Assembly: GCA_037176705.1 (NCBI GenBank)
Contig: CM073888.1
Location: forward strand, 46,754,810 to 46,818,809
Direction: 5' to 3'
From: Molossus alvarezi
Taxonomy: Eukaryota > Chordata > Mammalia > Chiroptera > Molossidae
DNA: 64,000 nt
Within the stretch, counting starts at the first letter, position 1; each line of letters begins with the position of its first letter. The notes beneath the pieces were generated by a model. It was not told the origin of the DNA. It was given only the letters and a program-made list of their open reading frames with translations, and made no database searches. Positions 32,095 through 43,401 of the stretch are shown here, one piece after another. The position numbers were made by a program, and so were the translations under genes.

Positions 32095-32275
32095 AGGCAT
32101 GGATACACGGACTGACAGAGGTCGGGGGGGGGGCTAGATAAAAGAAGGTGAAGAAATCAGCCAAAGAACATATATGCAGAACCCATGGTGCAGGTGAACA
32201 AAGAGGGCGAGGAGTGGGAACCTCTGTAATAGTGTCAACAATAGAAATTAAATTAAATTTTTTAAATGTTACAGT
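32095..32275 (+). mobile_element. Bat-type LINE-1 3' tail
   Basis: AGATCCAGAGGCATGGATACACGGACTGACAGAGGTCG, a G10 run, GAAGAAATCAGCCAAAGAACATATATGCAGAACCCATGG, AACCTCTGTAATAGTGTCAACAATAGAAATTAAATTAAA. Same family and same poly-G position as at 24620-25110. Confidence 0.75.
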
Positions 32276-32279
32276 GAAA

Positions 32280-33665
32280 AAATGTCATTTGAACACCTCA
32301 GGCCTTTTAAAGCCTGTCTAGGGACCTTCGATGCATACATTGTTTAATAAAGTAACTTAGCCAACGATGTGTTCATAAGGCACATCACAATCATCGCTCA
32401 GCACCTATTAGAACAGGCAAGCGACCACAAAACACAGCAACGATATGTTAATTTGTAAATACAAATGACCTTTTTCCAATGGGTCTAGACCACATTCCGG
32501 AGAGGATCCCAGCAGGAAAGGTGGGTGGGTCACTAATGACGGTCCGGAGTGGCTTTCCCGCTCAGCGCTTCGTTCCCTAAGTGATTCAGGACCAAGGCCG
32601 AGAAGGGTGGTTTCCGTGGGGGACTCCATGCCTAATTCAATGCCCTTACCCATGTGCAAAGATGCCCAGGCCATCAGTGAGAGTGGCTCACAGTTCCTAT
32701 CGTAAGAGATAAACACATTCCTCTTTTTAAGTAATTTGATAACTCTGCCATGCATGGACCATGGCGGGTCAGAATTTCAATATGAATATGAACAGTGTTA
32801 AGAGAGGGCTTATAAGATGTACATTATCTGTTTTGTAATCCAAATATTATCAAGCGTGGCTAAATAAAAAAAAATATATATATATATATGATGAGAAGGT
32901 TTATTTTTTTTGTATCACAGATTAATCAAACTATGATCTTCCAGAGCCTTTAAAAAGCCATTGCTATAACACAGTATTTAGTGAAAAACAAATAAAAGCA
33001 CCAAACATAAGAAAAGTGAATTTCAAGATCCTTTTCTGGTTCTTCGTTACATTCAAGTTTATGAATCAGTTTTGAATCAATGCTAGTTTTCTTAAGGAAA
33101 AACACCACACAAATCATCTATGTGAGCAGTTCAGAGTAAGTGATGCTTCTTGGCAGATAAGATTAAATAAAAGATGAGGTCTAGGATTTACCAGCATGTT
33201 CAGAATTTCGTGGGTTTATAAATATTTTCCAAAACTCCTTAATATTCTATGGTAGATTATTCTCTCGAAGGAAAGAAATCTCCATACTGACAGCTCCTGC
33301 CAGAAAAACACTTCCCTTCAGACATCCAGGTAAATTTTTTGGTGGAAATCCCAGTTAAACATCCTTCAGCCAATATGTTTATCTGAAATGGGTTAGAATA
33401 AAACAAAAACTACAAAGAGTATATAGTTCTAGAACTTGAAAAATCTTGAGCAATAATTCCACCTCCTGTCACATTTTAGGAAATGAAAACCCAGAAAAGT
33501 TTGGGGATTTGCCCAAAGCAACTGTCTAGTTTATATAAGCTCTAACTTTAGAATTATGAAAAAAACAGATGAGTGATGAAAGTAGATTTTAAAAAATCAA
33601 ATACTGTCATCCCATGAACAAAGACATACATCATGTCAATATAAAATCAGGGAAAATTTTAAATC
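32280..33665. other. Unique sequence with minor simple repeats
   Basis: A (TA)n lies at 32874-32889. 33410-33540 has a weak antisense MIR core (ACATTTTAGGAAATGAAAACCCAGAAAAG, GATTTGCCCAAAGCAACTGTCTAG). 32440-32760 is CpG-richer and repeat-free. Nothing coding recognised. Confidence 0.4.
32874..32889 (+). repeat. (TA)n tract
   Basis: Eight TA units after an A-rich run. Confidence 0.85.
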
Positions 33666-33670
33666 AGTCT

Positions 33671-33712
33671 ATCATCATCATCATCATCATCATCATCATT
33701 ATCATCATCATT
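33671..33712 (+). repeat. (ATC)n microsatellite
   Basis: About fourteen ATC units with one ATT interruption. Confidence 0.93.
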
Positions 33713-34015
33713 ACCGCTACTACTAAAACTCAGTTTTGATGGAGTTACAGAAAAATCATCTATTTTCAGAATAAATTCTGTTTCATAGGCTCAAACCCTC
33801 TGGACATTTTAATTCCAGCTTTTGCATTTCATGAGATTATACATTGTGTTGTCTTTAGGATGAAGGGAGGGATGGTGAAATTTTAAATCAGAACCCACCA
33901 CAGAAGAGACATTATTTAGAGATCAAGTTAAATATGAAAAAACATTTGAGAATGTTCTAAAGAGCATGCTTGTTGAAGAATTTTCTGGGAAGTTCTTTCT
34001 AGCTCAATCTTTCAT

Positions 34016-34020
<5 letters not shown>

Positions 34021-34072
<52 letters not shown>
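34021..34072 (+). repeat. Compound (CT)13(AT)13 microsatellite
   Basis: Thirteen CT units pass without a break into about thirteen AT units, ending in CGGGG. The abrupt junction of a polypyrimidine and an alternating purine-pyrimidine tract is structurally unusual. Confidence 0.95.
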
Positions 34073-34439
34073 CGGGGTAATCTGAACTATTGGATAAACT
34101 GACAAGACAGAGGTAAGTTTCTTTTAAGAAATAAACAATACAGGAAGAAATATAAGAGCAACAACACTTCTGGTTTAGCAATGGCACCACGAACTAAGAT
34201 GTGAATGTCATCAGTAAATTCCACCAAGTTTTAGCCTTAGTGTAGTTTTTCTAAGCCATCTAGAGAAACACAGGACATAAACGTTCAAATTATGCCAAAG
34301 ACTAACTAGGATAGATATGCTGTAGATGTAAATGAATTAAATCATATTACCCATTTGAGAGGATTGAATTTACAGATCAGTCTCACCCTATAATACTTTT
34401 CTGCAGCCATAAAATGTAAGTGGATGTCCCTCCCCTAGC

Positions 34440-34770
34440 CAATTCAGAGAGGCCCGAAAACTGAAACCAAAAGAGGCACTGAGAGGTCATTATGTTATAT
34501 GATGTGTCTTCTTTAAAAGCCCTGGCTATTTAACATTTAATGAAATGCCAAGTGGCTGCATCCACTGTGACACACTCTGCTATCCAGCAGTTTGAAGTTG
34601 GCGACTCAACATGCAGCTGGCTCCACAAAGTTGTATGTTACATAATGGGTGCTCTCTGGCAAATCACAGGGGGGAACTCGTCAGCTTTGCATCTAAAGCA
34701 AATCACTTTTGATGCTTAGCATCTTATTCTTTGCATGACCTTGACAAATCAGGTAAGTTAAGACATGATT
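34440..34770. promoter_or_regulatory. Candidate conserved enhancer-like element
   Basis: Repeat-free and unusually motif-rich at its 3' end. It includes TTTGCAT twice (octamer-half/POU type), GATGCTTAGCATC (imperfect palindrome) and a perfect TGACCTTGA at 34736-34744, the reverse of the TCAAGGTCA site bound by ERR/NR5A-type nuclear receptors. Function is inferred and there is no alignment. Confidence 0.35.
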
Positions 34771-36200
34771 CCCTTTAAATTACTGCCTCTGATGGATAAA
34801 GACTACTGCCTTAGCGGTAGCATCCTCTTAGTTCTAGTTTGAGGATATTTCTTAGACACCACCACAAATATTTCTCCTTGTAGGCACATTTTGTACACTT
34901 ACAAAGTATCTCTGTTGTTTTTAAATTCTCACCAAAACTAGTAGGGTGCAGGCATTTGAGAGAGATTTTTAAATATTCTATTTGTACAAATACACCACAA
35001 TACAAACCCAAGAAGGTATAAATTTGATTCATTTTATATATTGCTTTTAAGAAATGTGTGCAATGAACATAGTGTAATTAAAAGTTTCTAAATTTATTTT
35101 ATCTCCAAGTTTCAGAATTAGGCATGCATGCTGACAGTATTTTTTGATGTGACACAAATCTTAAATTCTTGAATATATTATGGAAAATAAATTTAAGAAA
35201 CATAGACTGTCACTACATTAGAGCAGGTTATTCATATAAAAGCATTATAGAAGAAAAAATAAAACTAAAACTCAAAGATTTCTCTGTAAAATCCACATAG
35301 CCGTATTACTGAAACAAACATCCAAGAGTTACAATTTTGCATTATTGTATTGTTGCCACCACACGAATTTTCCGCTCTCAGCTTTCATCAATCACAACAG
35401 AATTTCTGGCAGTTGGACTAAATTCTCATGGATGTCAATACCACAGAAATGGATTCTAAATTATTTATTGGTCAACATTCAGAGATTGTAAATGGGATAT
35501 ATTACAATAAGACATCAAAAGGCCAAGAAGAATTAGAATTGAAATACAAGTTTATAAAGATCCTTATTCAAGAAGATAAAAATAATTTTTAATTTTGTAA
35601 ATGGAGATCATATGTAACTGTCAGTTGTAGCCATTTAGGACACCTCATAAACTCATTGATCTTTGCTTGTAGCTGCTTTCTCTCTGCACCCTTAGGCAGT
35701 TCTGGGCATTTAAAATCTGCTGGGACAAGTCTAACTCTCACCAGGAACTTCAAGGACTGCTAAGCATAAGAAAAACTCTACTTCTCTGCTATTTATAAAC
35801 TAATGTATAAATGCCTTAATATGGATATATTATTTTATTCTATAGATATCACTGCTTCTAGTTAACACCAAATAAGAATTCCCTAAATTTAATAACAAAA
35901 TTATAAGCATGCATCAGAGCAAAGCATTTGAACTTCCTTATACAAACAACATCTCAGATTCATCACAGATACCTGTATAGAAGTCTGTATCAAGAACATT
36001 AACCATCACTATCAACTTGAACATGAACAGTTATTTCTTCCAAATAAGCTAGCCTTCCCTATTCTAAAGAACACATAGTTATTTAAAAACAACTCCAACA
36101 GAACACAATTGATCCATCTACTACATTGGCTTGCAAGATAATTTTTGAATGGTTCATTAAAATGATAACATAATCAATTAACTGCACCTAAAATATTAAT
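34771..36200. other. Unique AT-rich sequence, probably intronic or intergenic
   Basis: No recognised repeat over more than 1.4 kb, which is unusual for this window. It lies downstream of the donor site of the exon candidate and would be in its first intron. Confidence 0.4.
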
Positions 36201-36430
36201 CACTTGTATAGACCTAGGCTAGTTATACCCTCTGGATGCTCTCTGATGGTTATCATTGCAACAAATCAAGCAATATGTAGCACTTCAGTACTTACAAACT
36301 GCTCGCCCACAGCTCACCGCGGAGAACACTATCTGGGCAACCTTTTGCATTTAACATTAAAGCACCACTCAAGGTTTATTGTTACCCTCAGTATGCGAGA
36401 AGAAACAGGAGGGTGGAGGGAAGCGCTTAC

Positions 36431-36563
36431 TTCTGAAATGCTCTGAAGTGTAATAATAGACATCCTCATAGCCCTCGTGGTAATCCTCCTCTGGCCGGTA
36501 CTTTTTCCCCTTTCTTCTCCTCGATCTTCTTATCTGCTTGACGAAACCCAGGAAGCGGTCCAT
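36431..36563 (-). CDS. Candidate first coding exon of an unrecognised protein (44 codons, splice phase 1)
   Basis: Read on the minus strand, an ATG in a good context (GGAGAGATGG, purine at -3 and G at +4) opens 44 codons. They are followed by one base and a GTAAGCG donor at 36430-36424, so the exon would end in phase 1. The open frame runs on to a stop at 36369, but codon choice turns poor after the donor. The peptide begins MDRFLGFVKQIRRSRRRKGK. It has a basic patch (residues 10-23), then an acidic, tyrosine-rich stretch (DYHEGYEDVYYYTSEHFR, residues 27-44). This composition suggests an N-terminal cytoplasmic tail or an alternative isoform start, with possible tyrosine phosphorylation sites. 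I do not recognise the protein, so no symbol is given. The GC-rich stretch just upstream fits a promoter. The remaining exons would lie below 36 kb on the minus strand and none is seen in this window. Chance cannot be excluded. Confidence 0.5.
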
Positions 36564-36760
36564 CTCTCCCTCCCAGCGCAGCCTGACTCAGCCGGCGCAG
36601 GAGCCGAGCAGCAGCCCAGCTGCTCTGGGAGCTGGTGGAGCATGAAAGCTCAGCCCTGAGCGACGTGCTACCCTTCCATCTGCCTCTGGGCTACCACCGA
36701 CGCCGAGGTTCGAGCCACCGGAGGGAAAAACAACACGAGATGGGTTTGCCTGGACAAGAT
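36564..36760 (-). promoter_or_regulatory. Putative 5' UTR/promoter of the exon candidate
   Basis: Locally GC-rich with CpGs (CAGCCGGCGCAGGAGCCGAGC, ACCGACGCCGAGGTTCGAGCC) in otherwise AT-rich surroundings, immediately 5' of the minus-strand ATG. No TATA box is evident. It fits a small CpG-type promoter. Confidence 0.35.
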
Positions 36761-37190
36761 TTCTTACTTTGCTCAGTACACTGTCAAAGGTGCAATTTGA
36801 AAAGAACTAAGAAAGAAGAGGGAGAAAGCAAAATGAAAAAGACTAGGAGAAAAAATAAACAGAAGATTTGGACTTCAAACAGCTTCCAAAAAAAAGAGAG
36901 AGAGAGCGAGCGAGAACAAAGTTCAACAAGAGATTCAGCTGAGGGGAGTCCCAGCAGCAGAATTGCACTATCCTATCCGACATCTCCATCACCGGGGCAG
37001 GGGTGTAGGAGAAGAGAGGGGCGGGGACACGTGCTAGTCAATGGACTGAACCAAAGCTAGAGACAGAACCAACTTTTTCTTACCTGCTAATCCCACCCCT
37101 AATCTAACACCCTCTGTAGCAAAACTCAGGGTTTGGGCAACTTCTTAGAAAGCTATTGTTTTGCAACGGGCAGACTGATTAACCCTCTGT
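36761..37190. other. Unique sequence upstream of the exon candidate
   Basis: A purine-rich tract (AAAAAAGAGAGAGAGAGCGAGCGAG near 36890) and a short CpG-bearing stretch at 36960-37035. Could be part of the 5' UTR or a second promoter. Nothing else is seen. Confidence 0.35.
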
Positions 37191-37370
37191 GCTCTCTTGC
37201 AGATCATACTAATGAGCAGCAAAGTGGTTGCATCCATATGCACTGCCTTTGCTGACAAAAGTGTGCTGTATGCACTAATTGGAGCAGCAGGGAGAGGGCT
37301 CAGCAGCTGCTTTCAGATGACACGTTTACCCACTGGGCATCGATGTATTCCAATGGCTATTTGATCTAAA
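37190..37370. promoter_or_regulatory. Candidate conserved enhancer upstream of the exon
   Basis: Repeat-free with dense motif-like words: GATCATACTAATGAGCAGC, CATCCATATGCACTGCC, TTTGCTGACAAAAG (MAF half-site TGCTGAC) and TGTATGCACTAATTGGAGCAGC (homeodomain TAATTG). It lies about 0.65-0.8 kb upstream of the minus-strand ATG. By eye this is the window's most enhancer-like block. Confidence 0.4.
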
Positions 37371-37523
37371 TATTAAAATGCACTTCACAGAGAGGCTTCT
37401 CGTAGGCTTAGACATAGCATATCATAATCAGCAAATAAAAGAAACTGCATGGCTTTAGGGAAGAGAAATACAAATAATCCAACTCCGCTTACAGTGAACT
37501 CAAATACAAGAGTTGTTACACTT

Positions 37524-37525
37524 GA

Positions 37526-37569
<44 letters not shown>
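37524..37569 (+). repeat. (GAAA)n microsatellite
   Basis: About eleven GAAA units without interruption. Confidence 0.95.
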
Positions 37570-37674
37570 GGCTAAAGAGCAAATAAATCTTAGTTCTTGG
37601 TGAAGCTGGAAAGAGAGGTGAAGTTCTGAAAAATGCTCAAACCTTGCTTATTCTTTGTCTCTAAAATAAGAACT

Positions 37675-37690
37675 TTTTTTTTTTTTTTTT
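37675..37690 (+). repeat. Poly-T run
   Basis: Sixteen T residues. No SINE body is attached on either side. Confidence 0.85.
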
Positions 37691-38425
37691 AAGTACTACA
37701 ACCAGAAACACTTCAGACTAGATGAAAGAGGTACTCTACTCTGAGGTCCAGACAGGTCAGCATTCATCATGGATAACCTTTCCCCTCTAGCTTCTTTCTT
37801 TAGGTCTTTACGTGAATGCAAAATTTTAATACCAGGAAAAATTCAATTTGTTTACAATACAATTAATCAAACATGTCAGCCTATTACCTACTAAACAAAT
37901 CCTATTCTGCAACTCCATGTTCCCAGAATTGCAATCTTTTAAAAAGCTTCTTGCTGTATAAAAGTCGTTCAATAGTCATGGAACACCAAGCTGGCAGGAC
38001 CATCCCAGAGGGAAGTGACAGCCCTCAGCACTCTCTGTTGTTGGGATTCGCAGGCATGTAATCTCTCTCCTAGATTTCAATAGTTTTCTATTTTCAGATA
38101 TTAATTGCTAATGATGGAGTAGCGAGACATTTACTAGAGAGGTAAATATTCATCAACCAAGAACATTTCAGCTCTGAAATGTGTAAAGTTAGATCCAACG
38201 AATCCCCACTCTTTCTACAGATCTACCATTTTTTATGTCCTACAAGTGAATTGGTGAAGAGAAACACACACTTAATGATGCTAACAAAAAAATACTATGT
38301 TTTATGAACATCTTTAAACAAAAATTCACTTGTCCTTAGGTCCAGAATCTTTTTTTATTATTCTGACTCCTTCAACCAAAATACACTAGAACAGTTAAGA
38401 CAGTGAAATTTGAAGATCTGGAATC
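37691..38425. other. Unique AT-rich sequence
   Basis: Nothing recognised. Confidence 0.4.
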
Positions 38426-38429
38426 TTAG

Positions 38430-38610
38430 AGCTTAAATAGGTAAATACATAAAAATGATAATACATAACTCTTTCATTTAATTCTCCTAACAACCTTTAT
38501 AATAAGGTGATGCCTCTATAGATGAAGAAAGTAGGTCCAAAGATGTTTTAGTAGTTCATCCAATATCCCAAAGGTAACATTGCCAAGTACTACCTACTAC
38601 AGGTATTTTT
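38430..38610 (-). mobile_element. MIR SINE
   Basis: TTTCATTTAATTCTCCTAACAACCTTTATAATAAGGTGATGCC, TATAGATGAAGAAAGTAGGTCCAAAG and CATTGCCAAGTACTACC follow the antisense MIR order. Confidence 0.7.
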
Positions 38611-38983
38611 TAATACAAATTCAGAGATTGTCTTGTCTAAGAATTATTTGCATTCAGTGATTCATTGTTTTCTCTGTGCGTTTGCTATTGAAAAGGAATT
38701 TGAAAATAACTGTTGACTTTAATTTTGAACATATATCCTGACTTATGTGATTAATTTGTCAAGTACATATGTCCCCAGAGATTTTGCCGGCAACAGAATT
38801 TACCCAACTACCTCTAAATTATTATAACTCCTAAATGAGTGGAGTCCACATGATTTGTTTTGTAGTTTTAAGCTCCCAGTTTACCCTAAAAGGACTGGCA
38901 TTATAGAACAGCCGGTGCTTTGCTGGAGAGAAGGTCCTTTTTTGTATGAATCCACTGAAAATATTCCACCATAGTTTCCTGGG

Positions 38984-39088
38984 TTTTTTTGTTTTTGTTT
39001 TTTTGGTACGTGTCCCTAGTGGGAACTGAACCCAGGACCCTCTGGTCTGCAGGCCGATGCTCCATCCACTGAGCCAAACCAGCCAGCG
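38984..39088 (-). mobile_element. Short VES (tRNA-like head only)
   Basis: In SINE orientation: GCTGGCTGGTTTGGCTCAGTGG, CTGGGTTCAGTTCCCACTAGGG, ACACGTACC, then an A-rich AAAAAACAAAAAC tail. The TC-rich half is missing, with the same end point as the copies at 21615-21725 and 51358-51462. Target duplication not clear. Confidence 0.9.
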
Positions 39089-39089
39089 C

Positions 39090-41060
39090 CGCTGGCTTTC
39101 CATTGTAGTGTTCAAAGGGCCCGAGAGTTTCTCAAGCAGTGGCGAGCAACCATTTTGGAACAAGAACCAATGCAAAGTCAAACTGTCTGCCTACCAAACT
39201 GTTTCCAGAAATCATGCTGGTAGCACTTTTCTTTTATTTTCCCAGTTTGAAAGGTTTTATCTGGGAAGTGAGCATTTCAATACCTGACTGCAATGGGGAG
39301 AGATGACGCCAGAGGAAGTGTGCTGAGGCTGGGGAAGAGCTGCGGCTTCGGCGTGTACTTGGGGGGGTGCGGTCGAGGGGCAAGGGTCCCGTGAAAGCCA
39401 TCGCAGGGGCCTGGGAAGCAGACAGGGACTCTGCTGCTTAGAGGAGGTTTGCCGGGGTCACAAAGAATAAAAGAATGTGGCAGTGTGCCATGCGCGGGAG
39501 GGGAGTATGTAGTAACATGTCACAACCCAAAAGACAGAAGGCAGGGCACTTACTACTTTGCCTAAAAGGTGGTTCAGGTGAACCGGATCCTTCAATCAAA
39601 CTTCCCGGGTCTACACCTCTGAGCTTTGCCCATCTTCTATCTTAAGTCCTCCAAGATTCACAAAGGAGGCCCAGTCTAAAATCTAAAAGGACTTGAGGTT
39701 ATTCAGCAGTTAGCTGATGCCCCACAGTGACCGTCTGATGAGTCCAGTGAAGTTCAGGCCCGGTCAGCCTGGTTTAGGGCTTTCCCAGAGGGTGGCCCCT
39801 CCCGCCACAGCACCAGCACCACACTGGCGAGGGGGTGTTCTCAGTCACCACGCTCCACACTCCACACCGGGTGGCTTAGAGGATGTGACTGGCAGTTAGA
39901 ACAAGCATCTCCCATAAATGGGCTCTGTTTGGCTCACATAAGTGGTGTTTTTCGTTTGTTTGTTGTTTTAGACTGGGCCAGTATCTGAGAGTCAGGTATT
40001 TCAGAAATAAATCAGACATTTGATTTTTTTTCTTGAAAAGTCAAAAGACCTGGCCACTCTGGGCCCAACTCCAATTTGGCAACAATTAATTAAAGCTGAG
40101 TGGTAGCTGCCACCCATGATAAATGTACTTTCCCCTGAGCCACATCGGTGAGCCCTGGCTGAGGCAGGTCCTACCCTGACTAGCCAGTTCCAAAACACTA
40201 ATTTATTTCAGAAAAATTTCGGCTCCACTATATTTTCATGTAAAGAAAACAGATTATTGTGACAAATTGGTTTTAGTTGAGCTAAATGTTCACCAAACTA
40301 TAAAATTAAATTTCTTAGACAAAATTGTTCACATGAGAAAATAAAGCAGATTGATTTATTCAATAAAACGTGCTTTAATAAAAAATTACAAATATATATT
40401 AGCAAATCTACTTTTTTAGAAAGCAAACTCTTTTCTTTCTGCGAAGTAGGCAATTGCCAAATGGCATTTACTTGGTTTCCATATTCCTCTGAATTAGATT
40501 CCCCACCCCCTTTTGGAAACAGAGAAATAGACAAACTATTGAGATAAAATCCTCAATGTACAACCTTCCCCAGATTACTCCGTAAGTAGTGCTCTTTTGT
40601 ATATATTTAGAATGAGTAATGGCTACAGTGTTCTTTGAGTAGCAGTATGAAGCATACAGCTTATTAGAAGAATCTCTTTGAGACATTAAATCAATTTGAC
40701 CCTTTTTAGATACCATTGCGCTTGTGTGTGATGCCAAGGACTGCGGCAGACTCCCTGTGACCTTAGGGGAGACACCCTGACATGCTAAGGATGGCAGAAT
40801 AGGAAGAAAAGCACTCCGGACCCCAGCAAAGACAGCATTCTAACCCTGTCAGACTCAACATCACTTTACTGTAGCAAATGATCCGTACTATCCCACTTTA
40901 CTGGTCTAAATGAAATTGATAGAACATGAGACCGATGCATACATAATTTAAACATAAAATATTTTATAAATAATATATTTAAATATATGTTTAATAATAT
41001 GTATCTAAATTAGTAAATCTTAGGAGATGACTATACCAGAAGATGTGGTTAGATCCTTAT
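39090..41060. other. Mostly unique sequence
   Basis: 39290-39900 is GC-richer (GGTGCGGTCGAGGGGCAAGGG, CCCCTCCCGCCACAGCACCAG) than its surroundings. 40000-40200 (CTGGCCACTCTGGGCCC, GTGGTAGCTGCCACCC) resembles an old repeat that I cannot name. No exon identified. Confidence 0.35.
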
Positions 41061-41066
41061 ACCTAG

Positions 41067-41228
41067 TTTTTTTTGTTAATGTATTGATTTAGAGAGAAAA
41101 AGAGAGAGAGAAAGATCAATTTGTTGTTCCACTTATTTATGCATTCATTGGTTGCTTCTCATATGTGCCCTGACTGGGGACCAAGCCACCTTAGCGTATC
41201 AGGACCAACTGAGCTACCCGGCCAGGAC
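41067..41228 (-). mobile_element. Old tRNA-derived SINE, VES-related
   Basis: Reverse reads CTGGCCGGGTAGCTCAGTTGG, a B-box-like region and GGGCACATATGAGAAGCAACCAATGAATGC, then GA-rich DNA and an A-rich tail. The GTAGCTCAGTTGG head is closer to a tRNA than that of the younger copies. Shorter 3' part than standard VES. Duplication not seen. Confidence 0.75.
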
Positions 41229-41329
41229 CAAAAGATGAACAGAAGCCATTCCTTATAATACAAAGAAAATAAAATGGTGGAATTACAGGTAGAAGACACA
41301 GTAAAAATTAGTATAATCACATATATTAA

Positions 41330-42495
41330 AACTATGGCAATATCTCATATCAAAAGAATGAAAAGAGGAGTCACAAACTGGGAGAAAATGTTTGCAAAAG
41401 AAACATGTAATCAATGACTGTTGTCCAATATACAAAGAGCGAAATACAGAAATACAAAAAGAACTCTTAAAACTTAATAATAAGAAAAACTACCTAATTA
41501 AAAATGGGCCAGATTTTAACAGATACCTCACTAGAAAAGACAGACAGATGGCAAATAAGCATATGAAACACGCTCCCATCATACATTATCGGGGAAATGC
41601 AAATTAAAGCAACAGTGAGATACCACTACACACCCATTAGAATGACCAAAATCGGGAACCCTGACCACACCAAATGCTGACAAGGATGGGGAGCAACAGG
41701 AATTCTCCTCCATTGCTGGTGGGAACGCAAAATGGTACAGACAATTTGGATGACAGTTGGTTCCTTACAAAACTAAACAGATTACCCATACAAGTCATTG
41801 ATTGCGCTCCTTGGTAATTTAGTTAAAGGATATGAAAACCTAAAATCCACACAGAAATCTGCATTTGGATGTTTACGGCATTTTTACTCGTAACCACCAA
41901 ATCTTGGAAGCAACCAAGATGTCCTTCAGGTGGTGAAAGGGTGACTAACACATCAGACAATGGGAGAGTATTCATTGCTAAAGGGAAATGAGCTATCCAG
42001 CCTTGAAAGGACATGGGTAAACTTAAATGGGTATTACCAAGTGAAAGAAGTTAAAATGAAAAGGCCATATACTGTATGAATCCAACTGTACAACATTCTG
42101 GAAAAGGCAAAACTATAGAAACAGTAAAAAGATCAGTAGTGTCCAGGAGTCGGGGAGAGGAGAGAATGAATCGGCAGAGTGCTTAGGGTTTTTAAGGCAG
42201 TGAAAATAACGTGGGTACTATAATAGTGGGTACATGTCATTATACACCTGTCCAAAGTCCTATAATGTACCAGCACCAAGAACGAACCTCAGTAAACCAT
42301 GGGCTCTGGGTGACAGTGATGTGCCAGCGCAGGTTCATGGTTTGTAACAAGGGCACCGCTCCCGAGGGGCTGACAGTGACGGAGGCTCTGCCTGTGAGGA
42401 TGTGTGAGGAAGGAACATGGGGCATCTCTGCACCTGTCGCCCAATTTTGCTGTGAACCTAAAACTGCTCTAAGAAATAAAGTCCAACAAGGAAAA
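41330..42495 (+). mobile_element. Old LINE-1 (L1ME type), ORF2 end plus 3' UTR
   Basis: AAACTGGGAGAAAATGTTTGCAAAAG, ATGACTGTTGTCCAATATACAAAGAGC, CATATGAAACACGCTCCCATCATACATTA, GGAAATGCAAATTAAAGCAACAGTGAGATACCACTACACACCC, TGCTGGTGGGAACGCAAAATGG, then the 3' UTR ending TCAATTTTGCTGTGAACCTAAAACTGCTCTAAGAAATAAAGTC-like. About 1.2 kb, with several stops and frameshifts in ORF2. Confidence 0.88.
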
Positions 42496-42499
42496 AACA

Positions 42500-43400
42500 C
42501 TTTATGATTCTGTATTTAACACTATAAGTTTCTAGGCTCAAATATATGTAAATGAGTTTCCACTTATAGGAACTTTTTTTTTTTTCATATAGATATTGAA
42601 AGTTGTACAGCTGCAGGACAAATTTTCTGTTTATAAGAGTTTCTTCCTCATTTCAGTACTTCCAGCACCCCAGGCCCCCATCCACAAACCGCTCACATAG
42701 ACTTCCGATAGGGGCAAGTGGGGCTGCCCGGCTGCCAGTCACAGGACCACATGACCCAGGCAAATGCTGCCCTGCCCAGTCCTTCCCAGCACCGTACTAG
42801 TTCCCCACCGCTTTGCGCTGTCCGTGCCTACGACACTTAGAAGTGTGAAGACTAGTTTCATCACTCAGCCATTTCAACAGTTGATATAGAAAGACAGGTA
42901 GTAGTCTAAGAAATCTGAAAGGTGTAACTAATATGTTGTGTTCTTGCTCTTCATGGATTTATATAAACTTTAAGAGAAATTAAGTTTCAAAACAACAAAT
43001 CAAAAGTAAGTACTTCCCACCAAGGCCAAGTTATTTAAATTATTTTTCTGCCAGTCACTACACTGAGATGTTCGGGAAGACAAACACTGTCTGTCGGTAT
43101 GCTAAAATTAAGTCATTCTCCGTAGTTACCAGAGTCCTGCAATCAGCTAAATAAATTGTTACATTTATTTTAGTAGTAAAACCCTTGTTTTAGGTGTTTT
43201 AAAAAAATGTGGTAAATTAATTTTACTCATGGTCATGATCCAAAGAGGGCACATTAGAGCCTGAAATAAAATGCTTTTAATGTAAAAGAAATCTTTTTAA
43301 AAACTTCTCCTAAGGCACACATATCTGTGTGTAAGTAGACACATCCACAAAGAGATAGACAGTCATTGCTTCTGGCACATAGTAGGTGCTCTATAAATAC
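42500..43400. other. Unique sequence, nothing recognised
   Basis: Only a short poly-T (about 42577) stands out. Confidence 0.4.
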
Positions 43401-43401
43401 G

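Noticed and set aside
36369..36430. Extension of the exon candidate frame to the downstream stop
   Set aside because: A good GTAAGC donor precedes this part, and the encoded residues after it lose the ordered composition. Treated as intron.
36635..37060. 141-codon plus-strand frame over the putative promoter
   Set aside because: Purine-rich simple sequence yields a Lys/Glu/Arg run. No start context or splice support; it is antisense to the better candidate.
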